Positions 1-8,767 of a stretch of DNA of 64,000 nt are shown here, one piece after another. The DNA lies in assembly GCF_026000375.1 (NCBI RefSeq), contig NZ_AP026708.1:2392001-2456000 (forward strand), in the 5' to 3' direction. The notes under the pieces are model-generated. The model was not told the DNA's origin, searched no databases, and saw only the letters and a list, made by a program, of their open reading frames with translations. How positions within the stretch are numbered: position 1 is the stretch's first letter; every line of letters begins with the position of its first letter. The translations under genes were made by a program, and so were the position numbers. The DNA is from Pseudodesulfovibrio portus. GTDB lineage: Bacteria > Desulfobacterota > Desulfovibrionia > Desulfovibrionales > Desulfovibrionaceae.

Positions 1-13
1 GGCTGGGCGAAAA

Positions 14-1879
14 ATGTGTGGCATCTGCGGGATACTGTCCCATACGGGCATTTCCCCGACGAGACAATCGCTTGAACCCATGATGGACGCCCTGGCGCAT
101 CGAGGGCCGGACGGGGCAGGTCATTATATTGACGGTCCCATCGGTTTTGGGCATCGCCGCCTGGCCATTCTCGACCTGTCGGACGCCGGGGCCCAGCCCA
201 TGGTGAGCGCGGACCGTTCCCATGTGATCTCCTACAACGGCGAGGTCTACAATTTCCGCGAGTTGCGCCGGGAGCTGCAGGCCGAGGGCCATGCCTTCCG
301 TTCAGCCTCGGACACCGAGGTGGTCCTGGCGGCGTACGCGGCCTGGGGGCCGGCTTGCGTCGAGCGGTTCAACGGCATGTTTGCCCTGGCCATCTGGGAT
401 ACCCGCAGGCAGCGTCTGTTTCTCGCCAGGGACCGATACGGCATCAAGCCGTTGTACTACTGCACCGCCAGGGATTGTTTTGCCTTCGCCTCGGAGCAAA
501 AGGCCTTTTTGTCTATGCCCGGTTTCGAGCGCAGCCTGGATTCCGAGGCCATGCTCGAATATTTCACCTTTCAGAATCTGTTCACGGACAGGACCTTTTT
601 CAAGCGGGTGAAGCTCTTTCCCGCAGGCTGCCGCGGGTTTGTCTCCGCCGGGGGAACGTTGTCCGTCGAGCGTTACTGGGACTACGATTTTCAAGAGCCT
701 GACACTCCCCTGAGCGAGGAGGAGTACATAGAGGAGTTGGACTACCTGTTCAGCCGGGCCGTGAAAAGACAGATGGTCAGCGACGTGGAGGTCTCCGCCT
801 ATTTGAGCGGGGGTATTGATTCGGGGGCGATAACCGCCTTTGCAGCGCAGGAGATTCCCTACATCAAGAGTTTTACCTGCGGGTTCGACATGCACTCGGC
901 CACGGGCCTGGAGGTCGCTTTTGACGAGCGGGAAAAGGCGGAGCACCTGTCCTACCTGTTGAAGACCGAACACTACGAGATGGTCCTCAAGTCGGGGGAT
1001 ATGGAGCGTGCTCTCCCTTCCATCGCCTGGCACATGGAAGAACCCCGTGTCGGGCAAAGCTATCCGAACTACTACGCAGCGTCCCTGGCGAGCCGGTTTT
1101 GCAAGGTCGTGCTGGCCGGGACCGGCGGGGACGAGCTGTTCGGCGGCTATCCGTGGCGCTACTATCGCGCGGTCAACAACGGTTCCTTCGATGACTATAT
1201 CGACAAGTACTACGTCTTCTGGCAGCGCCTGATCCCCAACCGTCAGATCAAGCGGGTTCTTTCGCCGATATGGGACGAGGTCGAACATGTCTGGACCCGG
1301 GACATCTTCGGCGACGTGTTTTCCGACAAGCAGCGCCGTCTGGGGCAGCCCAGGGATTTCATCAACCACTCCCTGTACTTTGAGGCCAAGACGTTCCTGC
1401 ATGGCCTGCTGATCGTCGAAGACAAGCTCTCCATGGCGCATGGGCTCGAGACCAGGGTGCCGTTTCTCGATAACGACCTGGTCGATTTCGCCATGCGGTT
1501 GCCGGTGAGCATGAAGCTCGGCAACCTGGACGAGGTCGTCAGGATCAACGAGAACGAGGCGGGCAAGCTCAAGAAGTACTATCAGAAGACCAGGGACGGG
1601 AAGCTTCTGTTCAGGAAGACTCTTGCCCCTTACGTGCCCGAGACTGTCAGCGACGGCATCAAGCAGGGCTTTTCGGGGCCGGATGCGTCGTGGTTCAAAG
1701 GGGAAAGCATCCGCTATGTCCGGGAGACTCTTTTCAGTCGGCAGGCACTCATTTTTGATTATCTGGACAAGCGAGCCGTACAGGAGCTTGTCATGGAGCA
1801 CCTGGAGGGGAAGGCCAACCGGCGCCTTTTCATCTGGTCCCTGTTGTTGGTTGAGGAATGGTTGAAACACTATGCATGA
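14..1879 (+). CDS. Asparagine synthase (glutamine-hydrolysing) family, copy 1
   Basis: This 621-residue protein is a two-domain glutamine-dependent amidotransferase of the AsnB family. Cys2 in the opening MCGI is the class II glutaminase nucleophile, and the N-terminal domain fills about residues 1-210. The ATP-pyrophosphatase loop SGGIDS lies at 265-270, followed by a GTGGDELFGGY motif. It opens the visible glycan cluster and is followed 15 bp later by the pyruvate-kinase-like gene. Members in such clusters often amidate a sugar carboxylate or a precursor rather than supplying free asparagine; that role here is inferred. Two paralogues lie nearby, at 3464 and 11353. Confidence 0.9.
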   Translation: MCGICGILSHTGISPTRQSLEPMMDALAHRGPDGAGHYIDGPIGFGHRRLAILDLSDAGAQPMVSADRSHVISYNGEVYNFRELRRELQAEGHAFRSASDTEVVLAAYAAWGPACVERFNGMFALAIWDTRRQRLFLARDRYGIKPLYYCTARDCFAFASEQKAFLSMPGFERSLDSEAMLEYFTFQNLFTDRTFFKRVKLFPAGCRGFVSAGGTLSVERYWDYDFQEPDTPLSEEEYIEELDYLFSRAVKRQMVSDVEVSAYLSGGIDSGAITAFAAQEIPYIKSFTCGFDMHSATGLEVAFDEREKAEHLSYLLKTEHYEMVLKSGDMERALPSIAWHMEEPRVGQSYPNYYAASLASRFCKVVLAGTGGDELFGGYPWRYYRAVNNGSFDDYIDKYYVFWQRLIPNRQIKRVLSPIWDEVEHVWTRDIFGDVFSDKQRRLGQPRDFINHSLYFEAKTFLHGLLIVEDKLSMAHGLETRVPFLDNDLVDFAMRLPVSMKLGNLDEVVRINENEAGKLKKYYQKTRDGKLLFRKTLAPYVPETVSDGIKQGFSGPDASWFKGESIRYVRETLFSRQALIFDYLDKRAVQELVMEHLEGKANRRLFIWSLLLVEEWLKHYA

Positions 1880-1894
1880 CAAAAGGGTTTTCCT

Positions 1895-2908
1895 ATGAAG
1901 AAAAAGTTGCTTGTTACCCTTGGCCCCAGTTCCATGAAGCCGGAAGTCATCGGCCAACTGGACTCTCATGACATCTATGTCTACCGGATCAACATGTCCC
2001 ACACGGCCATCGACGTCCTTGAGGGGCAGCTCGATCTGATCCAGTCATCCACGGACGTGCCTGTCTGCATAGACAGCGAAGGCGCGCAGATGCGCAGCGG
2101 CTCCTCGGCCGACGGCGTGGTCGAATATGCAAAGGGCGCGCTTGTCCGCATCCCCTTCGAGCTGTGCGTCAGCGACCCGGAAACCCTGTGCCTGACCCCG
2201 GTGGGCATCGCCCGGCAATTTAATCCCGGCGACGTCCTCAAGGTCGATTTCAACATGGCGCAGTTCAAGGTCGTGGAGCAGAAGGCCGATCACTGTTTGG
2301 TGGAAGTTGTCCACAGCGGTGCGGTGGGCAACAACAAGGCCGCAGACATAAACCGTCCTGTGGAGCTTGATCCCATTACCGACAAGGACCGGCTGGCCGT
2401 GGCCCTGGGGCGCAGGATGGGGATCAGGCATTTTGCCCTCTCCTTTGCCAACACCGGCGAGGGCGTTCGCCAGATGCGCGAGCTGGCCGGACCCGAGGCG
2501 ACCATCATTTCCAAGATCGAGAGCCGCGAGGCCCTGGCCAACCTCAGGGAAATCGCCCAGGCCACCGATGAAATGCTCATCGACCGGGGAGACCTTTCCC
2601 GCAGCGTCCCTCTGGATAAGATACCCTTCCTCCAGAGAAGGGTCGTTTCCATGGCGCGAATCTGGGAGAGGCCGGTCTACGTCGCCACCAACCTGCTCGA
2701 GTCCATGCTGTCGCGGGCCGAGCCGACAAGGGCCGAGGTCAACGACATCGTCTCCACCATTCTCATGGGCGGCAGCGGCCTGGTGCTGGCTGCGGAGACG
2801 GCCGTGGGCGACTACCCGGTCGAAGCGGCGGCCATGACGCGGGCCCTGATGAATCATTGTGACAAGTGGACGAACAACACCACCCTCGACGAAATTCTGG
2901 AGATGTAA
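1895..2908 (+). CDS. Short pyruvate-kinase-like barrel protein
   Basis: The 337 residues match the catalytic barrel of pyruvate kinase. They include the TLGPSS start, RINMSH, ALSFANT, IISKIES, the RGDLSRSVP segment and a VATNLLESML...PTRAEV stretch, then a GDYPVEA-like end. The usual nucleotide-site DTKGPE(I/V)R motif is altered to DSEGAQMR. The roughly 130-residue C-terminal allosteric domain of ordinary pyruvate kinases (about 470 residues) is absent. It lies inside a glycan cluster and overlaps the next start codon by one base (TAATG), so it is probably translationally coupled to the APS-kinase-like gene. It may be a specialised PEP-handling enzyme rather than glycolytic Pyk; its function is not known. 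Confidence 0.8.
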   Translation: MKKKLLVTLGPSSMKPEVIGQLDSHDIYVYRINMSHTAIDVLEGQLDLIQSSTDVPVCIDSEGAQMRSGSSADGVVEYAKGALVRIPFELCVSDPETLCLTPVGIARQFNPGDVLKVDFNMAQFKVVEQKADHCLVEVVHSGAVGNNKAADINRPVELDPITDKDRLAVALGRRMGIRHFALSFANTGEGVRQMRELAGPEATIISKIESREALANLREIAQATDEMLIDRGDLSRSVPLDKIPFLQRRVVSMARIWERPVYVATNLLESMLSRAEPTRAEVNDIVSTILMGGSGLVLAAETAVGDYPVEAAAMTRALMNHCDKWTNNTTLDEILEM

Positions 2909-3450
2909 TGGAGGGGATCAACCAGCCGTTCGCGATCTGGATCATGGGGCCGACCTCGTCCGGCAAGACCACCCTGTCGGAGAAGCTGGTCGGGGTGTTG
3001 CGCAGCAACGATGTCCAGGTCATGCATTTTGACGGGGACGAGGTCAGGAACTTTTTCCCCGAGGACATGGGGTTCAGGCCGGAGGATCGGTTGCGGGTGG
3101 TGGACACCATATGCCACCTCGCCAACAAGTGCGTGGATGCGGGCGTCAACGTGGTCGTCTCGGCCCTGACCGCCAACGAAAACGCACGGAACCGGGCTTT
3201 TTCCTGCGTGAAGAACCTGGCGGTCGTCTACATCGACTGCCCCATAGAGACCTGCATGCAGCGCGACCCCAAGGGGCTGTACAAGAAGGCGGCTGCGGGG
3301 GAGATAGACACCCTCGCGGGGTACAACACCCCCTATGAAGCGCCCGCCCGGTACGAAATCGGCGTGGACACGTCGGTGCTGTCTCCGGACCAGGCCGTGC
3401 AGGCCATCATCGAGGGGTTGGCCGGGTGCCGCCTGAGGAACCCCGCCTAG
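2908..3450 (+). CDS. Adenylylsulfate kinase (CysC)-like protein
   Basis: This is a P-loop kinase of the APS kinase family, 180 residues from the start chosen here. The chosen ATG overlaps the previous stop (TAATG) and has GGAG five bases upstream; an in-frame ATG 42 bases earlier lacks that support. Visible motifs are GPTSSGKTT (14-22), FDGDEVR, GFRPEDRLR and a CysC-typical LYKKAAAGEI...PYEAP tail. APS kinase makes PAPS, the donor for sulfotransferases, and a sulfotransferase gene lies at 13204-14565. Some CysC homologues in capsule loci instead phosphorylate CDP-linked substrates (the Campylobacter phosphoramidate pathway), so the substrate is uncertain. Confidence 0.82.
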   Translation: MEGINQPFAIWIMGPTSSGKTTLSEKLVGVLRSNDVQVMHFDGDEVRNFFPEDMGFRPEDRLRVVDTICHLANKCVDAGVNVVVSALTANENARNRAFSCVKNLAVVYIDCPIETCMQRDPKGLYKKAAAGEIDTLAGYNTPYEAPARYEIGVDTSVLSPDQAVQAIIEGLAGCRLRNPA

Positions 3451-3463
3451 GCGCGGCAGAGAC

Positions 3464-5314
3464 ATGTGCGGTATAGCGGGCATACTCAGGCATGGCGGGC
3501 CGCCTCCGGGAGAGCGGGAGATCGCGGCCATGACGGCGGCTCTCGACCATCGGGGGCCGGACGGTTCGGCCACGCGCGTCCGCGACCGGGTCGCCCTGGG
3601 ACACACCCGGCTTTCCATCATCGATCTTTCCGATGCGGCCAGCCAGCCCATGGTGTCGGAGGACGGCAACCTGGCCCTGACCTTCAACGGCGAAATCTGC
3701 AACTACAGGGAATTGCGCCGGGAGTTGGAGCAGGCGGGCTGCCGGTTCCGCACCACATCGGACACCGAGGTCATCCTCCATGCCTATGCCCGGTGGGGCG
3801 AAGACTGTGTGGGGCGGTTCAACGGCATGTTCGCCTTCTGCATCGCCGACCATGGCGCACGCAGGTTGTTCCTGGCCCGGGACCACGCAGGCATCAAGCC
3901 GCTGTATTATCGGGTTGAAGGCGACTATTTCGCTTTCGCCTCCACTCTGGGCGCATTGCGGAAGGTGGAGGGGCCTCCGCCCCGGGGGAGCTTGCAGAGC
4001 ATCGATTATTTCCTTCGCTATCAGTACATCCCGGCCCCGGACACCATTTATCATTCCGTGCACAAACTGCCGCCCGCGCACACCCTGACCGTGGAGTTCG
4101 ACGGCGCGGTCCAACCGCCCGAGCGTTACTGGCGGCTCGGCTTCAACGGGGACGGGACCACCACCCAGGCCGACGTGGACAGGGTGCTGGCCGCATCGGT
4201 CGACCGGTGGATGACGGCGGATGTGCCCGTGGGCATTTTCCTGTCCGGCGGCATCGACTCGACCTGCGTGGCCTCCCTGGCCTCGCGGATGTCGGACATC
4301 CCCATGAAGGCGTTCAGCATCGGTTTCAGCGAGGCGGGGTACAGCGAGTTGGAGCACGCCGAGAAGGCGGCCCGGACGCTGGGGCTGGAATTTTTCGGGG
4401 AGGTCATCAAGGGAACCACCCTGGAAGTTCTGCCCGAGCTGGTCGAACACTACGGGGAACCCTTTGGCGACGCCTCCGCCATTCCCACCTGGCATGTGTC
4501 CAGGCTCGCGCGGGCGCACGTCAAGACCGTGCTTTCCGGGGACGGAGGGGACGAGGCGTTCGGCGGGTACGATCGATTCTTCGCGTGGGTGAACGGCGGC
4601 AGGTGGAGCCGGGCGAGACGGCGGGAGCTGGCCATGGACTTCCGTGCGGGCCGTCTCAAGTCCATGCGGGCCGTCCTGGACGGGCTGGGCTTCGGCCCCG
4701 AGGCGTGGACCCGTTTCGTCTGCTATACGTTCTATCCGCAGCGGATGAGGCTGTGGCGACCGGAGCACCGCCATCTGCCGGACACGCCGTCATCGCTTTT
4801 CGATGCGGCATACGGCCATGCGAGGAAGGCTTCGGGAATGGGTTATTGCCAATCCATGGATTTCGAGACCTACCTGCCGGGAGCCGTGCTCGCCAAGGTG
4901 GATACGGCCAGCATGTATCACGGGTTGGAAGTGCGTCCGGCCATGCTCGACAGGGAACTCCTCGAGGTGGCGGCCAAGCTGCCGGAGGAGCTGAAATACA
5001 CCGGCGGCACCGTGGGCAAGGTGGCCCTGCAGCGCGTCCTTGAAAACGACTTTTCCCCGGAGTTCATCCGCCGCCGGAAACAGGGCTTCGGCATCCCGCG
5101 CGCCGACTGGACTTCGCCCGGACAGTTGGGCTGGGAGATGCTGACCGACCTGTTGCTGACCGGCAGCTCGCCGCTGTTCGACTGGCTGGAGCGCAGCGAG
5201 GTGGAGCGGCACGTCCGCATGCACGAGCAGGGACTGGACAACTCCCAGCACGTCTGGCTGCTCCTGGTGCTGGCCCTGTGGGCCGAGAAAAACAGCGACA
5301 TCGTGTTTCAGTAG
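3464..5314 (+). CDS. Asparagine synthase (glutamine-hydrolysing) family, copy 2
   Basis: This is the second AsnB-type amidotransferase of the cluster, 616 residues. It begins MCGIAGI with the glutaminase Cys2, and has FNGEICNYRELR and GIKPLYY motifs in the N-terminal domain. The synthetase loop SGGIDS is at 261-266 and SGDGGDEAFGGYDR follows. The gene starts 13 bp after the CysC-like gene and ends at a hairpin terminator, so genes 14-5314 read as one operon. It differs clearly from copies 1 and 3, which suggests separate substrates rather than recent duplication (inference). Confidence 0.9.
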   Translation: MCGIAGILRHGGPPPGEREIAAMTAALDHRGPDGSATRVRDRVALGHTRLSIIDLSDAASQPMVSEDGNLALTFNGEICNYRELRRELEQAGCRFRTTSDTEVILHAYARWGEDCVGRFNGMFAFCIADHGARRLFLARDHAGIKPLYYRVEGDYFAFASTLGALRKVEGPPPRGSLQSIDYFLRYQYIPAPDTIYHSVHKLPPAHTLTVEFDGAVQPPERYWRLGFNGDGTTTQADVDRVLAASVDRWMTADVPVGIFLSGGIDSTCVASLASRMSDIPMKAFSIGFSEAGYSELEHAEKAARTLGLEFFGEVIKGTTLEVLPELVEHYGEPFGDASAIPTWHVSRLARAHVKTVLSGDGGDEAFGGYDRFFAWVNGGRWSRARRRELAMDFRAGRLKSMRAVLDGLGFGPEAWTRFVCYTFYPQRMRLWRPEHRHLPDTPSSLFDAAYGHARKASGMGYCQSMDFETYLPGAVLAKVDTASMYHGLEVRPAMLDRELLEVAAKLPEELKYTGGTVGKVALQRVLENDFSPEFIRRRKQGFGIPRADWTSPGQLGWEMLTDLLLTGSSPLFDWLERSEVERHVRMHEQGLDNSQHVWLLLVLALWAEKNSDIVFQ

Positions 5315-5341
5315 TGCTGCCGACTGGCGGCACGGGTTTTA
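5314..5341 (+). terminator. Rho-independent terminator
   Basis: An 8-bp stem (GTGCTGCC with GGCGGCAC, one G-T pair, loop GACT) is followed by GGGTTTTAT. It starts at the last base of the copy 2 stop codon and closes the first operon. Confidence 0.6.
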
Positions 5342-5377
5342 TCGTGGACATCTAATGGGCAAGACAAGGTACAGACC

Positions 5378-6358
5378 ATGAGCGCACACAGCGAAATAGC
5401 CCCCTTCATCGTTCCCGGCTATAACGAGGTCGTGATCGCGGACAATCTCATCGCCGCGACCGGCCGGGAGTTTTGCGACACGCAGGAGCAGACCGCCGAT
5501 GCCTTCTCCAACAAATGGAGCCGGTTCGACTACGAAGCGGACGGTTTCGAGCGTCGCGTGCAACGGCAGAAGGCGTGGTATCTCAAGCTCTACGGCTTTG
5601 AAAGCGAAGCCGGGCTGAAGGAATATCTCTCGGGCTGCCGGTTCATTCTGGATGCCGGGGCCGGCCTCGGATACAAGGCCGCGTGGTTCGCCGAGCTGTG
5701 CCCGGACGCGATCGTGGTGGCCGCCGACATCTCGGCTTCCGTGGTCAATGCGTCGAAACAGTATCGCCACCTCCCCAACCTCCTGTTTCTTCGGTGCGAC
5801 ATCGGCAACCTGGACATGTTTGCGGACGACGTTTTCGACTATGTCTCCTGCGATCAGGTCATACAGCACACGGCGGACCCGCATGCGACCTTCCGGGAAC
5901 TGGTCCGCGTGACCAAACCCCGGAGGGACGCCTCGGTCTATGTGTACAGGAAGAAGGCGCTTCCCCGGGAGCTTCTGGACGAGTACTTCAGGGACGCGTG
6001 CAAGCAGTACAGCCATGAGGAGCTGATGGAACTGTCCCGGCAGATAACCGAACTGGGAAAAGTCCTGAGCGCCGTGGACCAGGAGGTCGAGATCCCGGAC
6101 ATTCCCGCTTTCGGCATTGAGGGCGGCAAAATGACCGTGCAACGGTTCCTGTATTGGAATTTCATGAAGTGCTTCTGGAACGAGGAGCTGGGCGAGGAAA
6201 ACAGTCTCATGACCAACTACGACTGGTATTCACCGTCCCAGGCCTTCCGCTACTCCGAGGAGGAGTTCCGGGGCTGGATCGAGGAGGCTGGGATGGACAT
6301 CGTCCACTTCCACAAGGAAAAAGCCTGCTATTCCGGACGATTCAAGAAAGTCGAATAA
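5378..6358 (+). CDS. Class I SAM-dependent methyltransferase
   Basis: The 326-residue protein carries a Rossmann methyltransferase core. Motif I is DAGAGLG from residue 92, an AADIS acidic-loop segment follows, and then a CDQVIQHTADP motif resembling post-motif II of small-molecule methyltransferases. The N-terminal 90 residues and the long C-terminal segment are not recognised. It sits alone between the terminator at 5314 and a convergent gene. Given its neighbours, it probably methylates a sugar or glycan precursor; the acceptor cannot be read from the sequence. Confidence 0.8.
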   Translation: MSAHSEIAPFIVPGYNEVVIADNLIAATGREFCDTQEQTADAFSNKWSRFDYEADGFERRVQRQKAWYLKLYGFESEAGLKEYLSGCRFILDAGAGLGYKAAWFAELCPDAIVVAADISASVVNASKQYRHLPNLLFLRCDIGNLDMFADDVFDYVSCDQVIQHTADPHATFRELVRVTKPRRDASVYVYRKKALPRELLDEYFRDACKQYSHEELMELSRQITELGKVLSAVDQEVEIPDIPAFGIEGGKMTVQRFLYWNFMKCFWNEELGEENSLMTNYDWYSPSQAFRYSEEEFRGWIEEAGMDIVHFHKEKACYSGRFKKVE

Positions 6359-6544
6359 CAGGCTTGGGCCATGATGGCGGGCGTGAATCCGCCCCGCACG
6401 AAATTGTTATTCCAAAAGGAATGAATTCTCCCCACTCAAGGCCGGACCGACGGCCGTGGCCATGCCGGTGCTGATTCGGCCCGCACGGCGCAGCGGGCGG
6501 GTTTCCCGCCGTGTCCCGCGAGGAGAGTGCGCAGGTGAAGCCGC

Positions 6545-7753
6545 CTAGGCGCAGGGCTCTTTCGAGCCTTTCCGGTCCACTTCCATGTCGCCGGTCCACA
6601 GGGAATCCGTGATGATCTTGGTCGTGTCGCACCGGTCCTTGTACTTTTCCGCGATACTGATGACTTCCTGCATCAACCCGTTGCCCAGGGTTGTGGGCTT
6701 GAGCCCGAGGCCGAGGAATTTGCCGTTCTCCACCTGGAGCTGGTTGACCGCGTCCTCGCGGCGCGGGTTCTTGTAGTAGCGGACCTCGGCCCCGGTCTGT
6801 TCGGCCACGATCTCGGCCAGGTCGCGCACGGTGCGGGTCTCGGTGGCCTGGTTGAATATCTGTACCCTGTCGCCGTGGGCGGGCGGGTTTTCCACGGCCA
6901 GCCGGATGCATTTGACCGTGTCGGAAATGTGGATGAAGGCGCGGGTCTGTCCGCCGCAGCCGTAGACCGTGAGCGGATGGCCGATGACGGACTGCATGAG
7001 GAAGCGGTTGAGGACCGTGCCGTAGTCGCCGTCGTAGTCGTACCGATTGATGAGGGCCTCATCCAGCATGGTCTCGGCCGTGTTGGTGCCCCAGACCACC
7101 CCCTGGTGCAGGTCGGTGATCCGCAGCCGGTCGTTCTTGTTGTAATAGTAGAACATCAGGGCGTCCTGGGTCTTGGTCATGTGGTAGACGCTGCCCGGGT
7201 TGGCCGGATAGAGGATCTCGATTTCCTGGGGGCCTTCGGACCCTTCCACCACGGCCTTGAGGTAGCCTTCGGGGATGGGCATGCCCGCAGTCCCGTAACC
7301 GTATACGCCCATGGTGCCGAGGTGGACCAGGTGGACGTCCACGCCCGATTCCACGATGGCCGCCAGCACGTTGTGGGTGGCGTTGATGTTGTTGCCCACC
7401 GTGTACCGCTTGCAGAAGCTGTTCTTCATGGAATAGGGCGCGGCCCGCTGCTCGGCGAAATGGATCATGGCGGTGGGGCGGGTCTCCTCGATCAGGGAGA
7501 GCAGCTTGTGGTACTGCACGGCCACGTCGAGGTTGACGTAATTGATCGTTTTGCCCGTCTTGTTCGCCCATGCGGCAATGCGCCGGTGGATGGGCTGGAT
7601 GGGCGTGAGGGACTCGCATTCGAGTTCCACGTCAATTTTACGGCGTGAAAGATTGTCCACGATGGTGACGTCGTAGCCTGCCTGGGAAAAGCCCAGGGCC
7701 GTAGGCCAGCCGCAGAATCCGTCGCCGCCGAGAATTATGACATGTCCGTTCAT
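6545..7753 (-). CDS. UDP-sulfoquinovose synthase-like SDR (SQD1/SqdB family)
   Basis: The 402-residue protein is an extended short-chain dehydrogenase that reads along its whole length like plant SQD1, which converts UDP-glucose and sulfite to UDP-sulfoquinovose. The family-specific dinucleotide motif GGDGFCGW is at 9-16. HFAEQRAAPYSM matches the HFGEQRSAPYSM signature, and LGTMGVYG lies at 145-152. The catalytic Tyr-Lys pair is Y190/K194, and NQATETRTV sits near the C-terminus. It is the most upstream gene of a minus-strand pair with the epimerase at 7819. It could feed sulfolipid or a sulfonated surface glycan; no SqdX-like transferase is certain here. Confidence 0.85.
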   Translation of the reverse strand: MNGHVIILGGDGFCGWPTALGFSQAGYDVTIVDNLSRRKIDVELECESLTPIQPIHRRIAAWANKTGKTINYVNLDVAVQYHKLLSLIEETRPTAMIHFAEQRAAPYSMKNSFCKRYTVGNNINATHNVLAAIVESGVDVHLVHLGTMGVYGYGTAGMPIPEGYLKAVVEGSEGPQEIEILYPANPGSVYHMTKTQDALMFYYYNKNDRLRITDLHQGVVWGTNTAETMLDEALINRYDYDGDYGTVLNRFLMQSVIGHPLTVYGCGGQTRAFIHISDTVKCIRLAVENPPAHGDRVQIFNQATETRTVRDLAEIVAEQTGAEVRYYKNPRREDAVNQLQVENGKFLGLGLKPTTLGNGLMQEVISIAEKYKDRCDTTKIITDSLWTGDMEVDRKGSKEPCA

Positions 7754-7818
7754 TCTACCCGATTCCTCCGAAGTGGTGATGTACTTTTCGGATAAAGCAA
7801 AAGGCGGGCCAATCCGGC

Positions 7819-8745
7819 CTACAGGACATGTTCCCGGAACCAGTCCCAGGTCCGCGCCAAGCCTTCCTCCAGCCCGGTGGACGGGTTGAAGCCGATGGTC
7901 TCGCGGGCCAGGTCAAAGGCGGCGAAGTTGCGCTGCACCTCGCCGGGCCGGGCGTCCCTGAGCACTATCTCATGGTCCGGCCTGCCCCCGGTGGCGGCCA
8001 CGAGGCGGGCCAGCTCAAGGACCGTGGTCTCGTTCCCCGAGGCCAGATGGAGCACCGTGGCGGGCGCGAGGTCGGCCTCGGCCACGCCGGTGATGCCCCG
8101 GCACAGGTCGTCGGTGTACAGGAAGTCGCGGCTGGCCGATCCGTCCCCGAAGAGCACGATGGGCTCATTGGCGTGCACCGCCTTGATGAAGGCCGTGACC
8201 GCGCCCAGCTTGTGGCCGCTGTAGGGCCCGTACACGTTGGCGAAGCGCATGATCTTGGTGCGCAGGCCGTAGGACCCGGCAAAGGCGTTCAGGTAGCCTT
8301 CGCAGGCCAGCTTGCCCGCGCCGTAGGGCGAGATCGGCTTGGGCAGGGATTGCTCGTTCACCGGCGGCTCGGCGTTGCCGATGAGCGCCCCGCCGGTGGA
8401 GGAGAACACGAACTGCTCCACCCCGGCTTCCACCGACGCCTGGAGCATGTTCAGCGTGCCGCCGGGGTTCATGTCGAAATTGGTTTTGGGGTCTTCCACG
8501 GAGGCCACCACCGATCCGAAGGCCGCCAGGTGGATGACCGTGTCCACGCCCCTGACCGCGCGGGCCGCATCGCCCGCGTCGCGGATGTCGCCCTGGACGA
8601 ACTCGACGTCCAGCCCCTTGATGTAGTCCCGGCTGCCCAGGATCAGGCTGTCCAGGACCCGGACCTCGTACTCCCTGTCCAGGAGCATGGGGAGGAGATT
8701 GGCGCCGATGAATCCGCAACCGCCGGTGACAAGAATTTTTTTCAT
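7819..8745 (-). CDS. NAD-dependent nucleotide-sugar epimerase/dehydratase
   Basis: This 308-residue extended SDR is of the UDP-glucose 4-epimerase/dehydratase type. GGCGFIGAN near the N-terminus binds NAD, and the catalytic YGAGK is at 141-145. The ATG at 8745 is chosen because MKKILVTGG is the normal family start and the 19 residues upstream look non-coding. A substrate-specific role cannot be assigned. It sits between the SQD1-like gene and a glycosyltransferase on the same strand, so it probably makes an activated sugar for the same product. Confidence 0.85.
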   Translation of the reverse strand: MKKILVTGGCGFIGANLLPMLLDREYEVRVLDSLILGSRDYIKGLDVEFVQGDIRDAGDAARAVRGVDTVIHLAAFGSVVASVEDPKTNFDMNPGGTLNMLQASVEAGVEQFVFSSTGGALIGNAEPPVNEQSLPKPISPYGAGKLACEGYLNAFAGSYGLRTKIMRFANVYGPYSGHKLGAVTAFIKAVHANEPIVLFGDGSASRDFLYTDDLCRGITGVAEADLAPATVLHLASGNETTVLELARLVAATGGRPDHEIVLRDARPGEVQRNFAAFDLARETIGFNPSTGLEEGLARTWDWFREHVL

Positions 8746-8767
8746 GCGTACAGACCTTTCCGGGAGA

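Noticed and set aside
302-2002. Long antisense open frame (566 codons) across the first asparagine synthase gene.
   Set aside because: It has no ribosome site and no recognisable motif, and it lies opposite a clear enzyme gene; GC-rich codon use produces such frames.
3407-4774. Antisense open frame (455 codons) opposite the second asparagine synthase.
   Set aside because: It is a shadow of the coding strand with biased composition and no family features.
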